From Bacterioplanes sp. (lineage in GTDB: Bacteria > Pseudomonadota > Gammaproteobacteria > Pseudomonadales > Oceanobacteraceae), in assembly GCA_014859445.1 (NCBI GenBank), contig JACUUC010000003.1, positions 62,001 through 126,000 of the forward strand: a DNA stretch of 64,000 nucleotides, read 5' to 3'. The notes under the pieces were generated by a model. It did no database searches. It saw only the letters and a list, made by a program, of their open reading frames with translations, and was not told the DNA's origin. Positions 37,347-46,322 of the stretch are shown in pieces (within the stretch, counting starts at the first letter, position 1; each line of letters opens with the position of its first letter). A program made the position numbers and the translations under genes.

Positions 37347-39425
37347 ATGAACATCAAGACACGCATATTACTTTCTGCTATTTCGTTGCAGCTATTGGGC
37401 TTTCTTGTTTTGATTCATAACTACGACCAGCGCGTCAGCGATGCCGTTTTAGAAAATCAACAAAGGCAAGTACGCCAAGCCATGGTCGCTACCTCACATC
37501 ATCTTGATGCGGTGGCCGAACAAAGTGAATTAAGTGCGCAAGGACTGGCTCATGCTGGTGAGATTGTCTTTGAAACACGCCTATCGCTATCGGCACACAC
37601 CATGACCGAGCAGACCGAACGATTGCTACGACGCAACTTACTGTCATTCAGCGATGCGCTCGGCAATGGACTCTGGTTTGAACCCTACGCGTTATTCCCC
37701 AGTCGCCGCTTCTTCGGTCCGTATGCGTATCGACAAGAAGACGACGTTCACATGAGCTGGGCCTTCAATCATCCCGAATACAACTATCATGAGCACGACT
37801 GGTATCGACAGGCGATCCCAGGCGACTGGGATCGTCATCAACCCAGACCCAAACACGCCTACTGGACACCACCCTACATTGATTCGGGCACCAGTTCTCA
37901 CCCAATTTTGACACTGTCGGTACCCATGTACGATGCGCAACAACGCTTGATCGGAATCAGTACGCTGGATTGGAGTTTGCTGACCATGATGGAGCACTTG
38001 AACTCATTGCAACTAACTCCTGGCAGCCAACCGTTTTTATACCATCCAACAACGGGGGTGTATGAGTTACATGACACCCAGTCGTTGACTGTTCACACAA
38101 CAATACCTGAATGGTCAGCCGAGCTGCCGACATTACCCAACCTGAGCATCCATACGCGCCACATCACAGTCCATGGCGAAGAGCAACTATTGATGGTCAG
38201 TCAAAGTCGCTCTGGCATGCTGATTGGTGTGCGTATTCCCACGCACGAACTGTTGGTCAGTGTGCAGCAGCAAACAAAAGAAACCTTATTGGTCAGTGCG
38301 GTCATTGTCTTGGTATTTACCATCATCATTGGTTTGCTACTTGAACTGCTATTCCGCCCGTTCGATACCATGCTGTCCATTTTACGCAACACCATTCATC
38401 GCAATGCCGATGCGGAACAGCCCGCCATTCATCCGATCCGCTATGATGCCAACAATGAATTTCAACCCATCGTGCAAAGCTATAACCAATTGGTGCAACA
38501 CATCGGTGATTTCACGCAAAAGCTGTCCGACAGCAATGCGCATCTGCAACAACAGCAATCGATTATTGCCGAGCTGAATAACAATTTGGAGCAAAAAGTT
38601 GCCCAACGCACACAGGAATTGGCAAATAAAACGGAGGAGGCCGTCCACGCCCTACAGCAACTCAAATTGACGCAAAAGCAACTCATTAATGCCGAAAAAC
38701 ATGCCGCTATTGGTGAACTGGTTGCAGGCTTGGCGCACGAAATCAACACGCCAATTGGCATCGGTGTGACCGCCATGAGCGCACTGGAAGAACACGTAGA
38801 CGACATCGATCAACGATTCCAAAAAAATGCTTTAGACAAATCCAGTTTCCGAGACTTTATTGAATTCACACAAGAAAGCGTTGCCATCACACACAGCAAT
38901 TTACGCAAAGCCGCCGACTTAATGGGGCGTTTCAAACAGGTGGCCGTCGATCAGGCCAGTGAGCAACGGCGTGACTTTGAACTAACCGATTACCTGCAAA
39001 GTGTGTGTACCTCGCTATTACCGAGTTACAAATACCGTCCAATACGCATTGATTTACAGTGCCCTGAAAAATTATTTGTTTGCACGTATCCCGGTGCCAT
39101 CTCACAGATTCTGACAAATTTGATCATGAACTCCCTGCAACACGCCTATGCCGCAACGGATGCAGGGCACATCACCATTGCCACACAGCGCATCGAGAAT
39201 CACATCACGATTCGCTATCACGATGACGGCAAAGGTATGACAGAGGAAATACGCGCTCGATTTTTTGAGCCGTTTTTTACTACCGAACGACAAAATGGCG
39301 GCAGCGGCTTAGGCGGACACATTATTCACACCCTAGTGACCGACCTACTAGGCGGTGAGATTCGTTTAGAATCCACCATAGGCCATGGCAGCGAGTTTAT
39401 CATCACACTGCCATGTACAGCCTAA
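37347..39425 (+). CDS. Membrane sensor histidine kinase (dCache-type), orphan
   Basis: The 692-residue protein has a membrane helix at about 7-24, a periplasmic domain at 28-310 of likely double-Cache type (WFEPYALFPSRRFFGPYAYR, YWTPPYIDSG, LTLSVPMYD), a second helix at about 313-336, a HAMP-like linker, a coiled coil (390-450) and a kinase core with histidine 464 in GLAHEINTPIG, N box NLIMNSLQHAY, DDGKGM and GGSGLGG. The layout resembles DctB-type kinases. No response regulator gene is adjacent, and its ligand cannot be told from sequence. Confidence 0.88.
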   Translation: MNIKTRILLSAISLQLLGFLVLIHNYDQRVSDAVLENQQRQVRQAMVATSHHLDAVAEQSELSAQGLAHAGEIVFETRLSLSAHTMTEQTERLLRRNLLSFSDALGNGLWFEPYALFPSRRFFGPYAYRQEDDVHMSWAFNHPEYNYHEHDWYRQAIPGDWDRHQPRPKHAYWTPPYIDSGTSSHPILTLSVPMYDAQQRLIGISTLDWSLLTMMEHLNSLQLTPGSQPFLYHPTTGVYELHDTQSLTVHTTIPEWSAELPTLPNLSIHTRHITVHGEEQLLMVSQSRSGMLIGVRIPTHELLVSVQQQTKETLLVSAVIVLVFTIIIGLLLELLFRPFDTMLSILRNTIHRNADAEQPAIHPIRYDANNEFQPIVQSYNQLVQHIGDFTQKLSDSNAHLQQQQSIIAELNNNLEQKVAQRTQELANKTEEAVHALQQLKLTQKQLINAEKHAAIGELVAGLAHEINTPIGIGVTAMSALEEHVDDIDQRFQKNALDKSSFRDFIEFTQESVAITHSNLRKAADLMGRFKQVAVDQASEQRRDFELTDYLQSVCTSLLPSYKYRPIRIDLQCPEKLFVCTYPGAISQILTNLIMNSLQHAYAATDAGHITIATQRIENHITIRYHDDGKGMTEEIRARFFEPFFTTERQNGGSGLGGHIIHTLVTDLLGGEIRLESTIGHGSEFIITLPCTA

Positions 39426-39458
39426 TATGGGCAGGTATAATGCCGACGCTTTTTTCGA

Positions 39459-39477
39459 CAGCCAGCGAAACTGGCTG
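39459..39477 (+). other. Stem-loop in the ppnP leader
   Basis: A perfect 7-base stem CAGCCAG/CTGGCTG encloses the loop CGAAA about 25 bases upstream of the ppnP start. No T-run follows in either direction, so it is not a typical terminator. A TATAAT at 39436-39441 just upstream could be the promoter -10 of ppnP, but the -35 match is poor. Confidence 0.4.
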
Positions 39478-39502
39478 ACCAACCCTGATTGAGGAATACA
39501 GC

Positions 39503-39784
39503 GTGTTAACAGTAAATGAGTATTTTGATGGCAAGGTAAAATCCATTGCCTTGCAAACGGCCACATTGCCAGCGACTGTCGGCGTTATGCAGGCCGGTGA
39601 CTACGAATTTGGCACCAGCCAAAAAGAAGTGATGACCGTGGTATCGGGCACCATGACCGTATTGTTACCCGATGCCAGCGACTGGCAGACGTTCAACCAA
39701 GGTGAGTCATTTGTCATCGAGGCCAATCAACGATTCAAACTGCAATTGAGTGGTGATACGGCCTATTTCTGTACTTACGAGTAA
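39503..39784 (+). CDS. ppnP: Pyrimidine/purine nucleoside phosphorylase PpnP
   Basis: PpnP (formerly YaiE) cleaves several nucleosides with phosphate to free base and ribose 1-phosphate. The 93-residue cupin-like sequence matches the family throughout: [39 protein letters not shown] and the C-terminal [15 protein letters not shown]. It starts with GTG preceded by GAGGAA. It lies after the orphan kinase and converges with the PilZ gene. Confidence 0.93.
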   Translation: MLTVNEYFDGKVKSIALQTATLPATVGVMQAGDYEFGTSQKEVMTVVSGTMTVLLPDASDWQTFNQGESFVIEANQRFKLQLSGDTAYFCTYE

Positions 39785-39800
39785 CTATCTATCGCCCGCA

Positions 39801-39831
39801 CAGAGTGTGTGATGAACGTCTGCACACTCTG
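39801..39831. other. Inverted repeat between ppnP and the PilZ gene
   Basis: A perfect 9-base inverted repeat (CAGAGTGTG/CACACTCTG) with a 13-base loop sits between the two convergent genes. It lacks a T-run; it may still serve as a bidirectional transcription stop. Confidence 0.4.
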
Positions 39832-39862
39832 CTCGGCAATCCCCCCCGGCGTGACAGCGACA

Positions 39863-40528
39863 TCAACGTTCGTACAAATGACTCAATACAAACGCGTGCA
39901 TGGCAATACGATCGGCATCGTTCATGGCCAAAAACTGAACCCCCACTTGCAAGCCATCTTTATCGGCCTGCACCGTACGCACAACCCCTTGAACTTTGAT
40001 GATGCGCTCGATACCACTGACGGACACTTGCGCAGTCACCTCAATCGGTTCGCCATCCATCACTGGCAACTGCTTGGCGGTTAAGCGCGCACCACCCAAG
40101 CTCAAATCACGAATCATGGCCGAACTTTTTTGCTGTAACTCATCACCGTAATGCACGGCACAAATCAGATTCACCGCGGCGCGCACACTCTTTCGTACCT
40201 CACCCATAACAATCGAGGACGGCATCGCCAAATGCAGATGCGCGTAAGGGGCTCGAGAAATATGCGTGATTTCGGTACGAAACGCACAAGCGCTATTCAT
40301 CTGTTGAGCAAACAAACGTACGGCCAACCCCATGCCCAGCTTCAACGCCATGGGGGAATTATTCACCATGGGTGTGCTAATAATAATGCTGTGACCCGCG
40401 CGATAGCCCAGCAACTGACTCTTATCACGATCATGGGTATAACCATCAAACTCCAACTGCAACGGCTGTCCGGGCAGCAGTCTTAAATCCTCAAAGCGAA
40501 CGGGTTTGTCATCCATGTGGGCCTTCAA
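39863..40528 (-). CDS. YcgR/PilZ-domain c-di-GMP receptor
   Basis: The 221-residue protein has an N-terminal YcgR-like beta-barrel (RLLPGQPLQLEFDG, YRAGHSIIISTPMVNN) and a C-terminal PilZ domain. The c-di-GMP-binding motifs are seen as RKSVR and DLSLGGAR. YcgR-like proteins slow flagella or change gene output when c-di-GMP rises. The start could be the internal methionine at residue 5. It is alone between ppnP and the hydrolase gene, with no other c-di-GMP enzyme nearby. Confidence 0.85.
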   Translation of the reverse strand: MKAHMDDKPVRFEDLRLLPGQPLQLEFDGYTHDRDKSQLLGYRAGHSIIISTPMVNNSPMALKLGMGLAVRLFAQQMNSACAFRTEITHISRAPYAHLHLAMPSSIVMGEVRKSVRAAVNLICAVHYGDELQQKSSAMIRDLSLGGARLTAKQLPVMDGEPIEVTAQVSVSGIERIIKVQGVVRTVQADKDGLQVGVQFLAMNDADRIAMHAFVLSHLYER

Positions 40529-40580
40529 TCATTCAATAAAAACAATAATATAGCTTAGATATTCGGCAATGTCGTAATGG

Positions 40581-41714
40581 TTATAAATCAAGGAACGGAT
40601 GGTTTTGTGTTGTCCAAGGCGAGCGCTGCAATTCGACTAACCAAGATTCAGTTACCGTGCTGACATGGGCATGCTGCCAATTCGGCTGACCATCCTTATC
40701 CAACACCAACGCTCGGATACCCTCCGTAAAATCGGGATGACGAACCGCCTGCCACGCAAGGATCAATTCCCACTGCACCACTTCTTTTAAACTCATACGC
40801 TGCCCACGTTCAAGTTGAACCATAATCAACGCCGCGGTCGCAGGACAACCCTTCAAATACTGTTGCACACCGGTTTTCCACCAGTGTGATTCATTGGAAT
40901 GAGTGCGCAATGCACGATCAATCGCCACGAGATCGTTCTCAGCAAACACCGTGTTCAAATCGTCCCAAATCGGTTCCACACGGCTGTCAGGACACAGATC
41001 ATTCGGCAGTTCTTGCGAGCGGATCAAACGACGCACCAATGCATGATTTTCGGCTCGGTTGGCTTGCCATGGCTGTTCGACTAAGCCAGCCAGTAACGTT
41101 TCCCACCCCTCTTCGGCACACACATATTGAGTAAAACCAAACGCCTTACAATCGGTGGCGTTCATCGCGCTGCCGGTCAAACCCAACCAATGCCCCAGCG
41201 GATAGGGCAAACGCGATAAGTAATAGCTTGCCGCCACATCGGGAAACAGGCCAATACGCACCTCTGGCCACGCCAAATGGATACTGGGCGTGGCGATACG
41301 ATGATTGGCCGCGATGAATAGCCCCAGTCCGCCTCCCATCACAAAGCCTTGTCCCCAAGCAATGAGCGGCTTGTTAAACTGATGCACTCGGTAGTTCTTG
41401 CGATATTCACTGGCAAAAAACGCATCGGCGTATTGATATTGACGTTTCCCTTTGGCCAGCATGCTGCGATGCAATTTGCGAATATCACCACCGGCACAAA
41501 ACGCGCGTTCACCAGCCCCGCGCATCACCACCGCCACCACCGTGTCATCCGTGGCCCAGTGTTCTAATGCCTCATCAATCAAGTCCACCATGGTTAAATC
41601 CACGGCATTCATGGCTTTGGGTGCGTTCAAGGTCAGCACACCAATCTGCTGCCCATGACGGCAGGGTAACGTGTGCGTCAATACTGCGGGTAATTTAGCC
41701 ACCGTTTCTCCCAT
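40581..41714 (-). CDS. Enoyl-CoA hydratase/isomerase family, 3-hydroxyisobutyryl-CoA hydrolase-like
   Basis: The 377-residue length and the crotonase-fold segments (AFCAGGDIRKLH, IAWGQGFVMGGGLGLFIAANHRI, WPEVRIGLFPDVAASYYLSRL) match 3-hydroxyisobutyryl-CoA hydrolases, which act in valine degradation. The conserved Glu in WPEV and Asp in FPDV are the usual catalytic residues. No other valine-pathway gene is adjacent, so an alternative CoA ester substrate cannot be excluded. The 257-base gap to the next gene shows nothing recognisable. Confidence 0.85.
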   Translation of the reverse strand: MGETVAKLPAVLTHTLPCRHGQQIGVLTLNAPKAMNAVDLTMVDLIDEALEHWATDDTVVAVVMRGAGERAFCAGGDIRKLHRSMLAKGKRQYQYADAFFASEYRKNYRVHQFNKPLIAWGQGFVMGGGLGLFIAANHRIATPSIHLAWPEVRIGLFPDVAASYYLSRLPYPLGHWLGLTGSAMNATDCKAFGFTQYVCAEEGWETLLAGLVEQPWQANRAENHALVRRLIRSQELPNDLCPDSRVEPIWDDLNTVFAENDLVAIDRALRTHSNESHWWKTGVQQYLKGCPATAALIMVQLERGQRMSLKEVVQWELILAWQAVRHPDFTEGIRALVLDKDGQPNWQHAHVSTVTESWLVELQRSPWTTQNHPFLDL

Positions 41715-41971
41715 TTTTTCTTTCAGTGTGAGTGCAATCCAACGCGGTCATTGTGCCTCTAAACGAACAAACGAGCCAGTCGACTCTAGTCGCACGCGAT
41801 CGATGCTCACAACAACCGACGTCACACTTGATGCAATTCGGCGTATTTGCACATTGGCAATCCTTAAAATCCGTGTACAGTCATTTATGACGGACTCATA
41901 ACAGCCAAAACACGACCGTCATGACATTCATTTGATGCATCGTGCATCCTCACAATAAGGTCTTCGTTCTC

Positions 41972-42961
41972 ATGCTCTACCCTCGCTTACAGGATGTCTC
42001 TCGCCTAATCCTCGTCACACTCTCTCTTGTATTACTCAGTGCCTGCAGCGCTCACCAGCAAGATGCTCTGTTGCAAAAAGTCGTTGATATGGGACGTGAC
42101 AGTGCCGGTTTAAGCGTTCATTCGCAGCCCATTTTAGACATCGACATGCATTATCTCCATCGTCAGGGGGATGGCCCTACCGTGGTATTGGTTCATGGTT
42201 TTTCCGCCAACAAAGACGCTTGGCTGCGCTTTGCCGACGCACTGCCAGACACCATGCCATTACTCATTCCCGACCTTGCGGGGCATGGCGATTCATCCGA
42301 GAGCGATGACTATACGCTAATGCGCCAAAGTGAACGCTTACATGCCTTATTTGATGCACTGGAGCTACCCGCCGTCCACATCATTGGCAGCTCAATGGGC
42401 GGAGCCATCAGCACGATTTACGCCATCCAACACCCTGAGCGCGTGCTCAGCTTAGGTTTAATGAATGCCGCCGGAATCGATGGCGAACAGGAAAGTGAGT
42501 ATTTCCAGTTATTGGCCACGGGCGTTAACCCTTTGATTGCTACCGACAACCAAAGTTTTGACGATCGCTGGCAATTGCTGATGAGTCAGCCACCCTTCAT
42601 ACCATGGCCACTGAGCAGTGCTATTCGCCGCCAAACCATTGCCAATGCCGACTTAAATAAACGCATCTTTGCCGACATGCTGGCCTCACGCGAGCAATTA
42701 ACCGAACAAGGATTTGAACAGCAATTGAGCGAACGGGTCACTATGCCGGTGTACATTGCTTGGGGCGAAGAAGATCGTGTATTGGATGTGTCCGCCGTCC
42801 GTGCGTTTCAACAACACCTACCTCACGCACAGGCCGTGATATACAGTGAAGTGGGTCATGTACCTATGCTAGAAATTGCTGAGCTCAGTGCACACGACTA
42901 TCAACGATTCATTCAAGGCGTGAATGACGCCAACACCATCAGTGCCGTCACTCAACCCTGA
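41972..42961 (+). CDS. Lipoprotein alpha/beta hydrolase
   Basis: The product has a lipoprotein signal with the lipobox LLSAC, so it is likely anchored to a membrane. The alpha/beta hydrolase core shows the oxyanion strand VVLVHGFSANKDAW, the nucleophile elbow GSSMGGAIS, the acid in WGEEDRVLD and the histidine in EVGHVPMLE. The ATG at 41972 is chosen because the frame from 41942 adds ten charged and polar residues before the signal. About 329 residues. The substrate is not evident; lipases and esterases of this type are common. Confidence 0.85.
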   Translation: MLYPRLQDVSRLILVTLSLVLLSACSAHQQDALLQKVVDMGRDSAGLSVHSQPILDIDMHYLHRQGDGPTVVLVHGFSANKDAWLRFADALPDTMPLLIPDLAGHGDSSESDDYTLMRQSERLHALFDALELPAVHIIGSSMGGAISTIYAIQHPERVLSLGLMNAAGIDGEQESEYFQLLATGVNPLIATDNQSFDDRWQLLMSQPPFIPWPLSSAIRRQTIANADLNKRIFADMLASREQLTEQGFEQQLSERVTMPVYIAWGEEDRVLDVSAVRAFQQHLPHAQAVIYSEVGHVPMLEIAELSAHDYQRFIQGVNDANTISAVTQP

Positions 42962-43042
42962 TTGATATCCGCACACCGCCTTGCTCACCAACAGTGGGCA
43001 GCGCGGCCATAGAAGGCTAGAATACTGTTTTTCCTTAAAGGC

Positions 43043-43546
43043 ATGAATATTCGTATGAGCACAGCAAACCGCCTCACGCGCTTAACGCAATCGGTCAATA
43101 AACTGCCCGCCGCTTGGCGTCCTTGGGCGCTGTCCTTCATTATGGGACGAGTGATTCCTTTTGCCGGTACCTCGGGTACCCGCGTTGAAAAACTCACCGC
43201 GAACGAGTGCGTGATCGTGATGCGCAACAAGAAAAAAGTACAAAACCACATTGGTAGCGTTCACGCCGCCGCCATGGCCCTGTTGGCCGAATCCGCAACG
43301 GGCTTTATGACGGGCTTGAGCGTACCCGATGATCGCATCATAGTCATTCGCAGCATGGAACTGGAATACCTGAAACGCGCCACCGGCGATATGACGGCCG
43401 TGGCGTCTTTCTCGGATGAGCAATTAGCTTACGTAAAAAATACCGAAAAAGGCGATATTCAAGTGCCGATCAAAATTACCGACAGCACCGGCACCGAAAC
43501 CGTTAAAGCCACCATGATTTGGGCATGGACACCGAAAAAGAAGTAA
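43043..43546 (+). CDS. Hotdog-fold thioesterase-like protein (DUF4442)
   Basis: The 167-residue product matches the DUF4442 hotdog family: NKLPAAWRPWALSFIMGRVIPFAGTS near the N-terminus, the AAMALLAESATGFMTGLSVP helix, and a strand ending ATMIWAWTPKK. These proteins are assumed to be acyl-CoA thioesterase-like, but no reaction is proven here. The start may be at 43043 or at 43055; neither has a well-spaced ribosome site. It lies upstream of the Pho regulon region without sharing its promoter. Confidence 0.78.
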   Translation: MNIRMSTANRLTRLTQSVNKLPAAWRPWALSFIMGRVIPFAGTSGTRVEKLTANECVIVMRNKKKVQNHIGSVHAAAMALLAESATGFMTGLSVPDDRIIVIRSMELEYLKRATGDMTAVASFSDEQLAYVKNTEKGDIQVPIKITDSTGTETVKATMIWAWTPKKK

Positions 43547-43703
43547 CCCGAGTGACATCGACAACGGGTATCACGCCGCTGCGCCCGTTGTCGGATATTG
43601 GCTAGCCAATGGCTTGCTGCATTGTCGTTTCGATATAGTCGCTTTCTAAGTCGTGATGAAACACGATCACCTAAAGACACAATTCTTTTATTCAGGCTGT
43701 GTT

Positions 43704-43721
43704 TTGTCATATTCCTGACAC
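43704..43721 (+). promoter_or_regulatory. Pho box before pstS
   Basis: TTGTCATATTCCTGACAC resembles the PhoB-binding consensus of two CTGTCAT-type 7-mers separated by 4 bases. It is about 60 bases upstream of the pstS start. Confidence 0.65.
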
Positions 43722-43780
43722 ATATGCGCGACACAATGAGTTCATCAAGATTAACTAACTGATCCAAAGAGGAACTCACT

Positions 43781-44809
43781 TTGAAACTGACGTCATTCAC
43801 CAAAGTCGCTATTGCGGCCACGACGATTGCCTTATCGTTAAACGTACAAGCAGCACGCGACACCATTCAAGTAGCGGGCTCATCTACTGTGTTGCCATTT
43901 TCATCCATTGCGGCTGAAGAGTTTGGTAATAACTTTGCTCAGTTCCGTACGCCGGTCGTAGGTTCGGGCGGTTCTGGCGGTGGTTTACGTCAATTTTGTC
44001 AAGGCGTTGGTGCTAACACTATTGATATCGCGAACTCATCACGTTCGATTCGCCCGAATGAGCTTGCCAACTGCCATCAAAATGGTGTCAACCAAGTCAT
44101 CGAAGTGAAAATTGGTTATGACGGTATCGTATTCGCTTCACGCATCGACGCAGGCGATTTCCACCTGAAACCAGAGCACGTCTTCTTAGCGCAAGCAGCT
44201 CAAGTACCGCAAAAAGGTAAAATGGTTGCCAACCCTTACACGCGTTGGAATCAGATTGACAAGTCACTGCCTAATCAAGAAATCATTTTGGCCATTCCTG
44301 GCTCAAACCACGGCACGCGTGAAGTGTATGAAGAGAACGTCATTTTAACTGGCTGCAATACCTTCAATGAAGTCAAAGCCATGGATCGCTCAGAGCGTAA
44401 CAACTTCTGTTTGGCCATGCGTACCGACGGTCGAATCATTGAAATTGCAGGTGACTACACCGAAACCTTAGCACGCTTGCAAGCACAGCGTGATGCCATC
44501 GGCGTATTCGGTTTAAGCTTCTATGAATCAAACCGCGATCGCATCAAGGTCGCTACGGTATCAGGTGTTGTTCCGACTATTGATAACATCATTGCCGGTA
44601 GCTACCCCGTTTCACGCCCACTGTTCTTTTATATGAAAGGCGAGCACATTGGTGTTATCCCTGGCTTGCAAGAATTCGCTGAATTCTTTGTCTCTGAAGG
44701 CAATGCCGGCTTTGGCAGCCCATTAGAGCAAGCAGGTTTGATTCCTCTAGCGGATAACGAGCGTGACGAAGTGGTTAAAAACATTCGTTCGCGCACCGCG
44801 CTTAAATAA
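43781..44809 (+). CDS. pstS: Phosphate ABC transporter substrate-binding protein PstS
   Basis: PstS binds phosphate in the periplasm for the PstCAB importer. The 342-residue product starts with a signal peptide ending NVQAA. Phosphate-site segments are visible: IQVAGSSTVLPFS, VVGSGGSGGGLRQFCQG, IANSSRSI and GSNHGTREVYEE. The start is TTG, supported by GAGGAA 7 bases upstream. A strong terminator and then pstC follow. Confidence 0.93.
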   Translation: MKLTSFTKVAIAATTIALSLNVQAARDTIQVAGSSTVLPFSSIAAEEFGNNFAQFRTPVVGSGGSGGGLRQFCQGVGANTIDIANSSRSIRPNELANCHQNGVNQVIEVKIGYDGIVFASRIDAGDFHLKPEHVFLAQAAQVPQKGKMVANPYTRWNQIDKSLPNQEIILAIPGSNHGTREVYEENVILTGCNTFNEVKAMDRSERNNFCLAMRTDGRIIEIAGDYTETLARLQAQRDAIGVFGLSFYESNRDRIKVATVSGVVPTIDNIIAGSYPVSRPLFFYMKGEHIGVIPGLQEFAEFFVSEGNAGFGSPLEQAGLIPLADNERDEVVKNIRSRTALK

Positions 44810-44832
44810 GCAAGCCGTTTTGCTCTATCCAC

Positions 44833-44859
44833 AAAAGGCACCCAATCGGGTGCCTTTTG
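44833..44859 (+). terminator. Terminator after pstS
   Basis: AAAAGGCACCC-AATC-GGGTGCCTTTT is a perfect 11-base stem with a T-run as its 3' arm, 23 bases after the pstS stop. It probably lowers transcription of pstCAB relative to pstS. Confidence 0.85.
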
Positions 44860-44874
44860 TCATCTTACTGTCAT
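44857..44874 (+). promoter_or_regulatory. Pho box before pstC
   Basis: TTGTCATCTTACTGTCAT consists of two near-perfect CTGTCAT repeats with a 4-base spacer. It directly follows the pstS terminator and lies about 50 bases before the pstC start, so pstCAB-phoU should have its own PhoB-dependent promoter. Confidence 0.75.
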
Positions 44875-44924
44875 AAATCCTTTTTACACTGACCGCCTCT
44901 AACTTGACGCTTTATGGAGCTCTT

Positions 44925-46319
44925 ATGAGTAATCTTACCCTGATGATAGTGTTACTGGCTGTGTTAGCCATTACCTATCAACTTGGTCTAGTACGAACTC
45001 GGCAAATTGCTGGGCATAATGCCACACTCAGAATGCACTCACGCCCTCATCATTATGGTGTGATGGTTGGTCTGTGGACGGTTCTACCGGCTTTTTTCAT
45101 CTTCATTATTTGGAGCTGGAGCGCCCCTTGGGCTCTGAATCAGTTATTGATTGCGCAATTACCCGAGCATATTGTCAACGACCCTCAAGAGCTACGCGTC
45201 GCCATACGTCGCATCAGCAATCTCGCTGCCAATTTCGGTATCGTCAGTGAAGCGGCGACCTGGGAAATACAAGCCGCTACGTTTTTAAGCGATGCGAGAC
45301 AACTCAGCCAAACTCTGATGCTGGCCTTAATGACCACCGTGGCCGCTGCTGGGGCCTTGTATGGGTATCGCTCTATTTCTCCACTGTATCGCGCCCGCAA
45401 TCACATTGAAAAAATACTGCAAATTGTGCTTGTGATTTGTTCGAGTATCGCCGTACTGACAACCTTAGGTATCGTTTTATCCATGGTGGGCGAGTCGTTA
45501 CGCTTCTTCAGCTTTGTCAGTCCTATGGACTTTTTCTTTGGTACAACCTGGAATCCCCGCTTCTCCACGGCCGGCGTTGGCGAAGGCTCTTTAACGGGTG
45601 ATCAAGGCAGTTTCGGCATGTTGCCTTTGCTCGCGGGTACCTTCTTAATTGCCTTAGTCGCCATGAGTGTCGCCATTCCATTAGGCTTATTAGCTGCCAT
45701 CTATTTAGCCGAATATGCATCCCCAAAAATGCGTGCAACCGCAAAACCCATCATCGAAATGCTCGCGGGTATTCCCACCATCGTTTATGGTTTTTTTGCC
45801 TTGGTCACCGTAGGGCCGTTTTTGTCCATGCTCGGTGCGCACATTGGGTTAGACATTCGTGCGACATCGGCACTCACTGCCGGTGTTGTGATGGGCATTA
45901 TGATCATTCCGTTCATTTCCTCGCTTTCCGACGACATCATTACGCAAGTGCCTAAGTCACTGCGTGACGGCTCACTCGGTCTCGGCGCCACCAAATCGGA
46001 AACCATTCGCAAGGTCGTTCTTCCAGCGGCATTGCCCGGAATTGTCGGTGCCATACTACTGGGCGCCAGTCGCGCCATTGGTGAAACCATGATTGTGGTG
46101 TTGGCCGCCGGTAACAGCCCGAGCTTAACGGCTAACCCATTTGAAGCGGTTTCAACGATCACCGTGACCATTGTTAATCAGCTAACGGGCGATAACGATT
46201 TTGCCAGTCCGCAGTCTCTGGTGGCCTTTGCGTTAGGTTTAACACTGTTCGCTATCACCTTAATTTTAAATGTCATCGCTTTGGTGATTGTCCGTAAATA
46301 CCGTGAGCAATACGAGTAA
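44925..46319 (+). CDS. pstC: Phosphate ABC transporter permease PstC
   Basis: This is one of two membrane subunits of the phosphate importer. The protein of about 464 residues has N-terminal membrane helices, an extra loop region not found in the 319-residue E. coli form, and a C-terminal permease core. The permease motif is visible in SLRDGSLGLGATKSETIRKVVLPAALPGI. The ATG at 44925 is chosen because GGAG lies 5 bases upstream. It precedes pstA by 3 bases. Confidence 0.93.
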   Translation: MSNLTLMIVLLAVLAITYQLGLVRTRQIAGHNATLRMHSRPHHYGVMVGLWTVLPAFFIFIIWSWSAPWALNQLLIAQLPEHIVNDPQELRVAIRRISNLAANFGIVSEAATWEIQAATFLSDARQLSQTLMLALMTTVAAAGALYGYRSISPLYRARNHIEKILQIVLVICSSIAVLTTLGIVLSMVGESLRFFSFVSPMDFFFGTTWNPRFSTAGVGEGSLTGDQGSFGMLPLLAGTFLIALVAMSVAIPLGLLAAIYLAEYASPKMRATAKPIIEMLAGIPTIVYGFFALVTVGPFLSMLGAHIGLDIRATSALTAGVVMGIMIIPFISSLSDDIITQVPKSLRDGSLGLGATKSETIRKVVLPAALPGIVGAILLGASRAIGETMIVVLAAGNSPSLTANPFEAVSTITVTIVNQLTGDNDFASPQSLVAFALGLTLFAITLILNVIALVIVRKYREQYE

Positions 46320-46322
46320 CTT

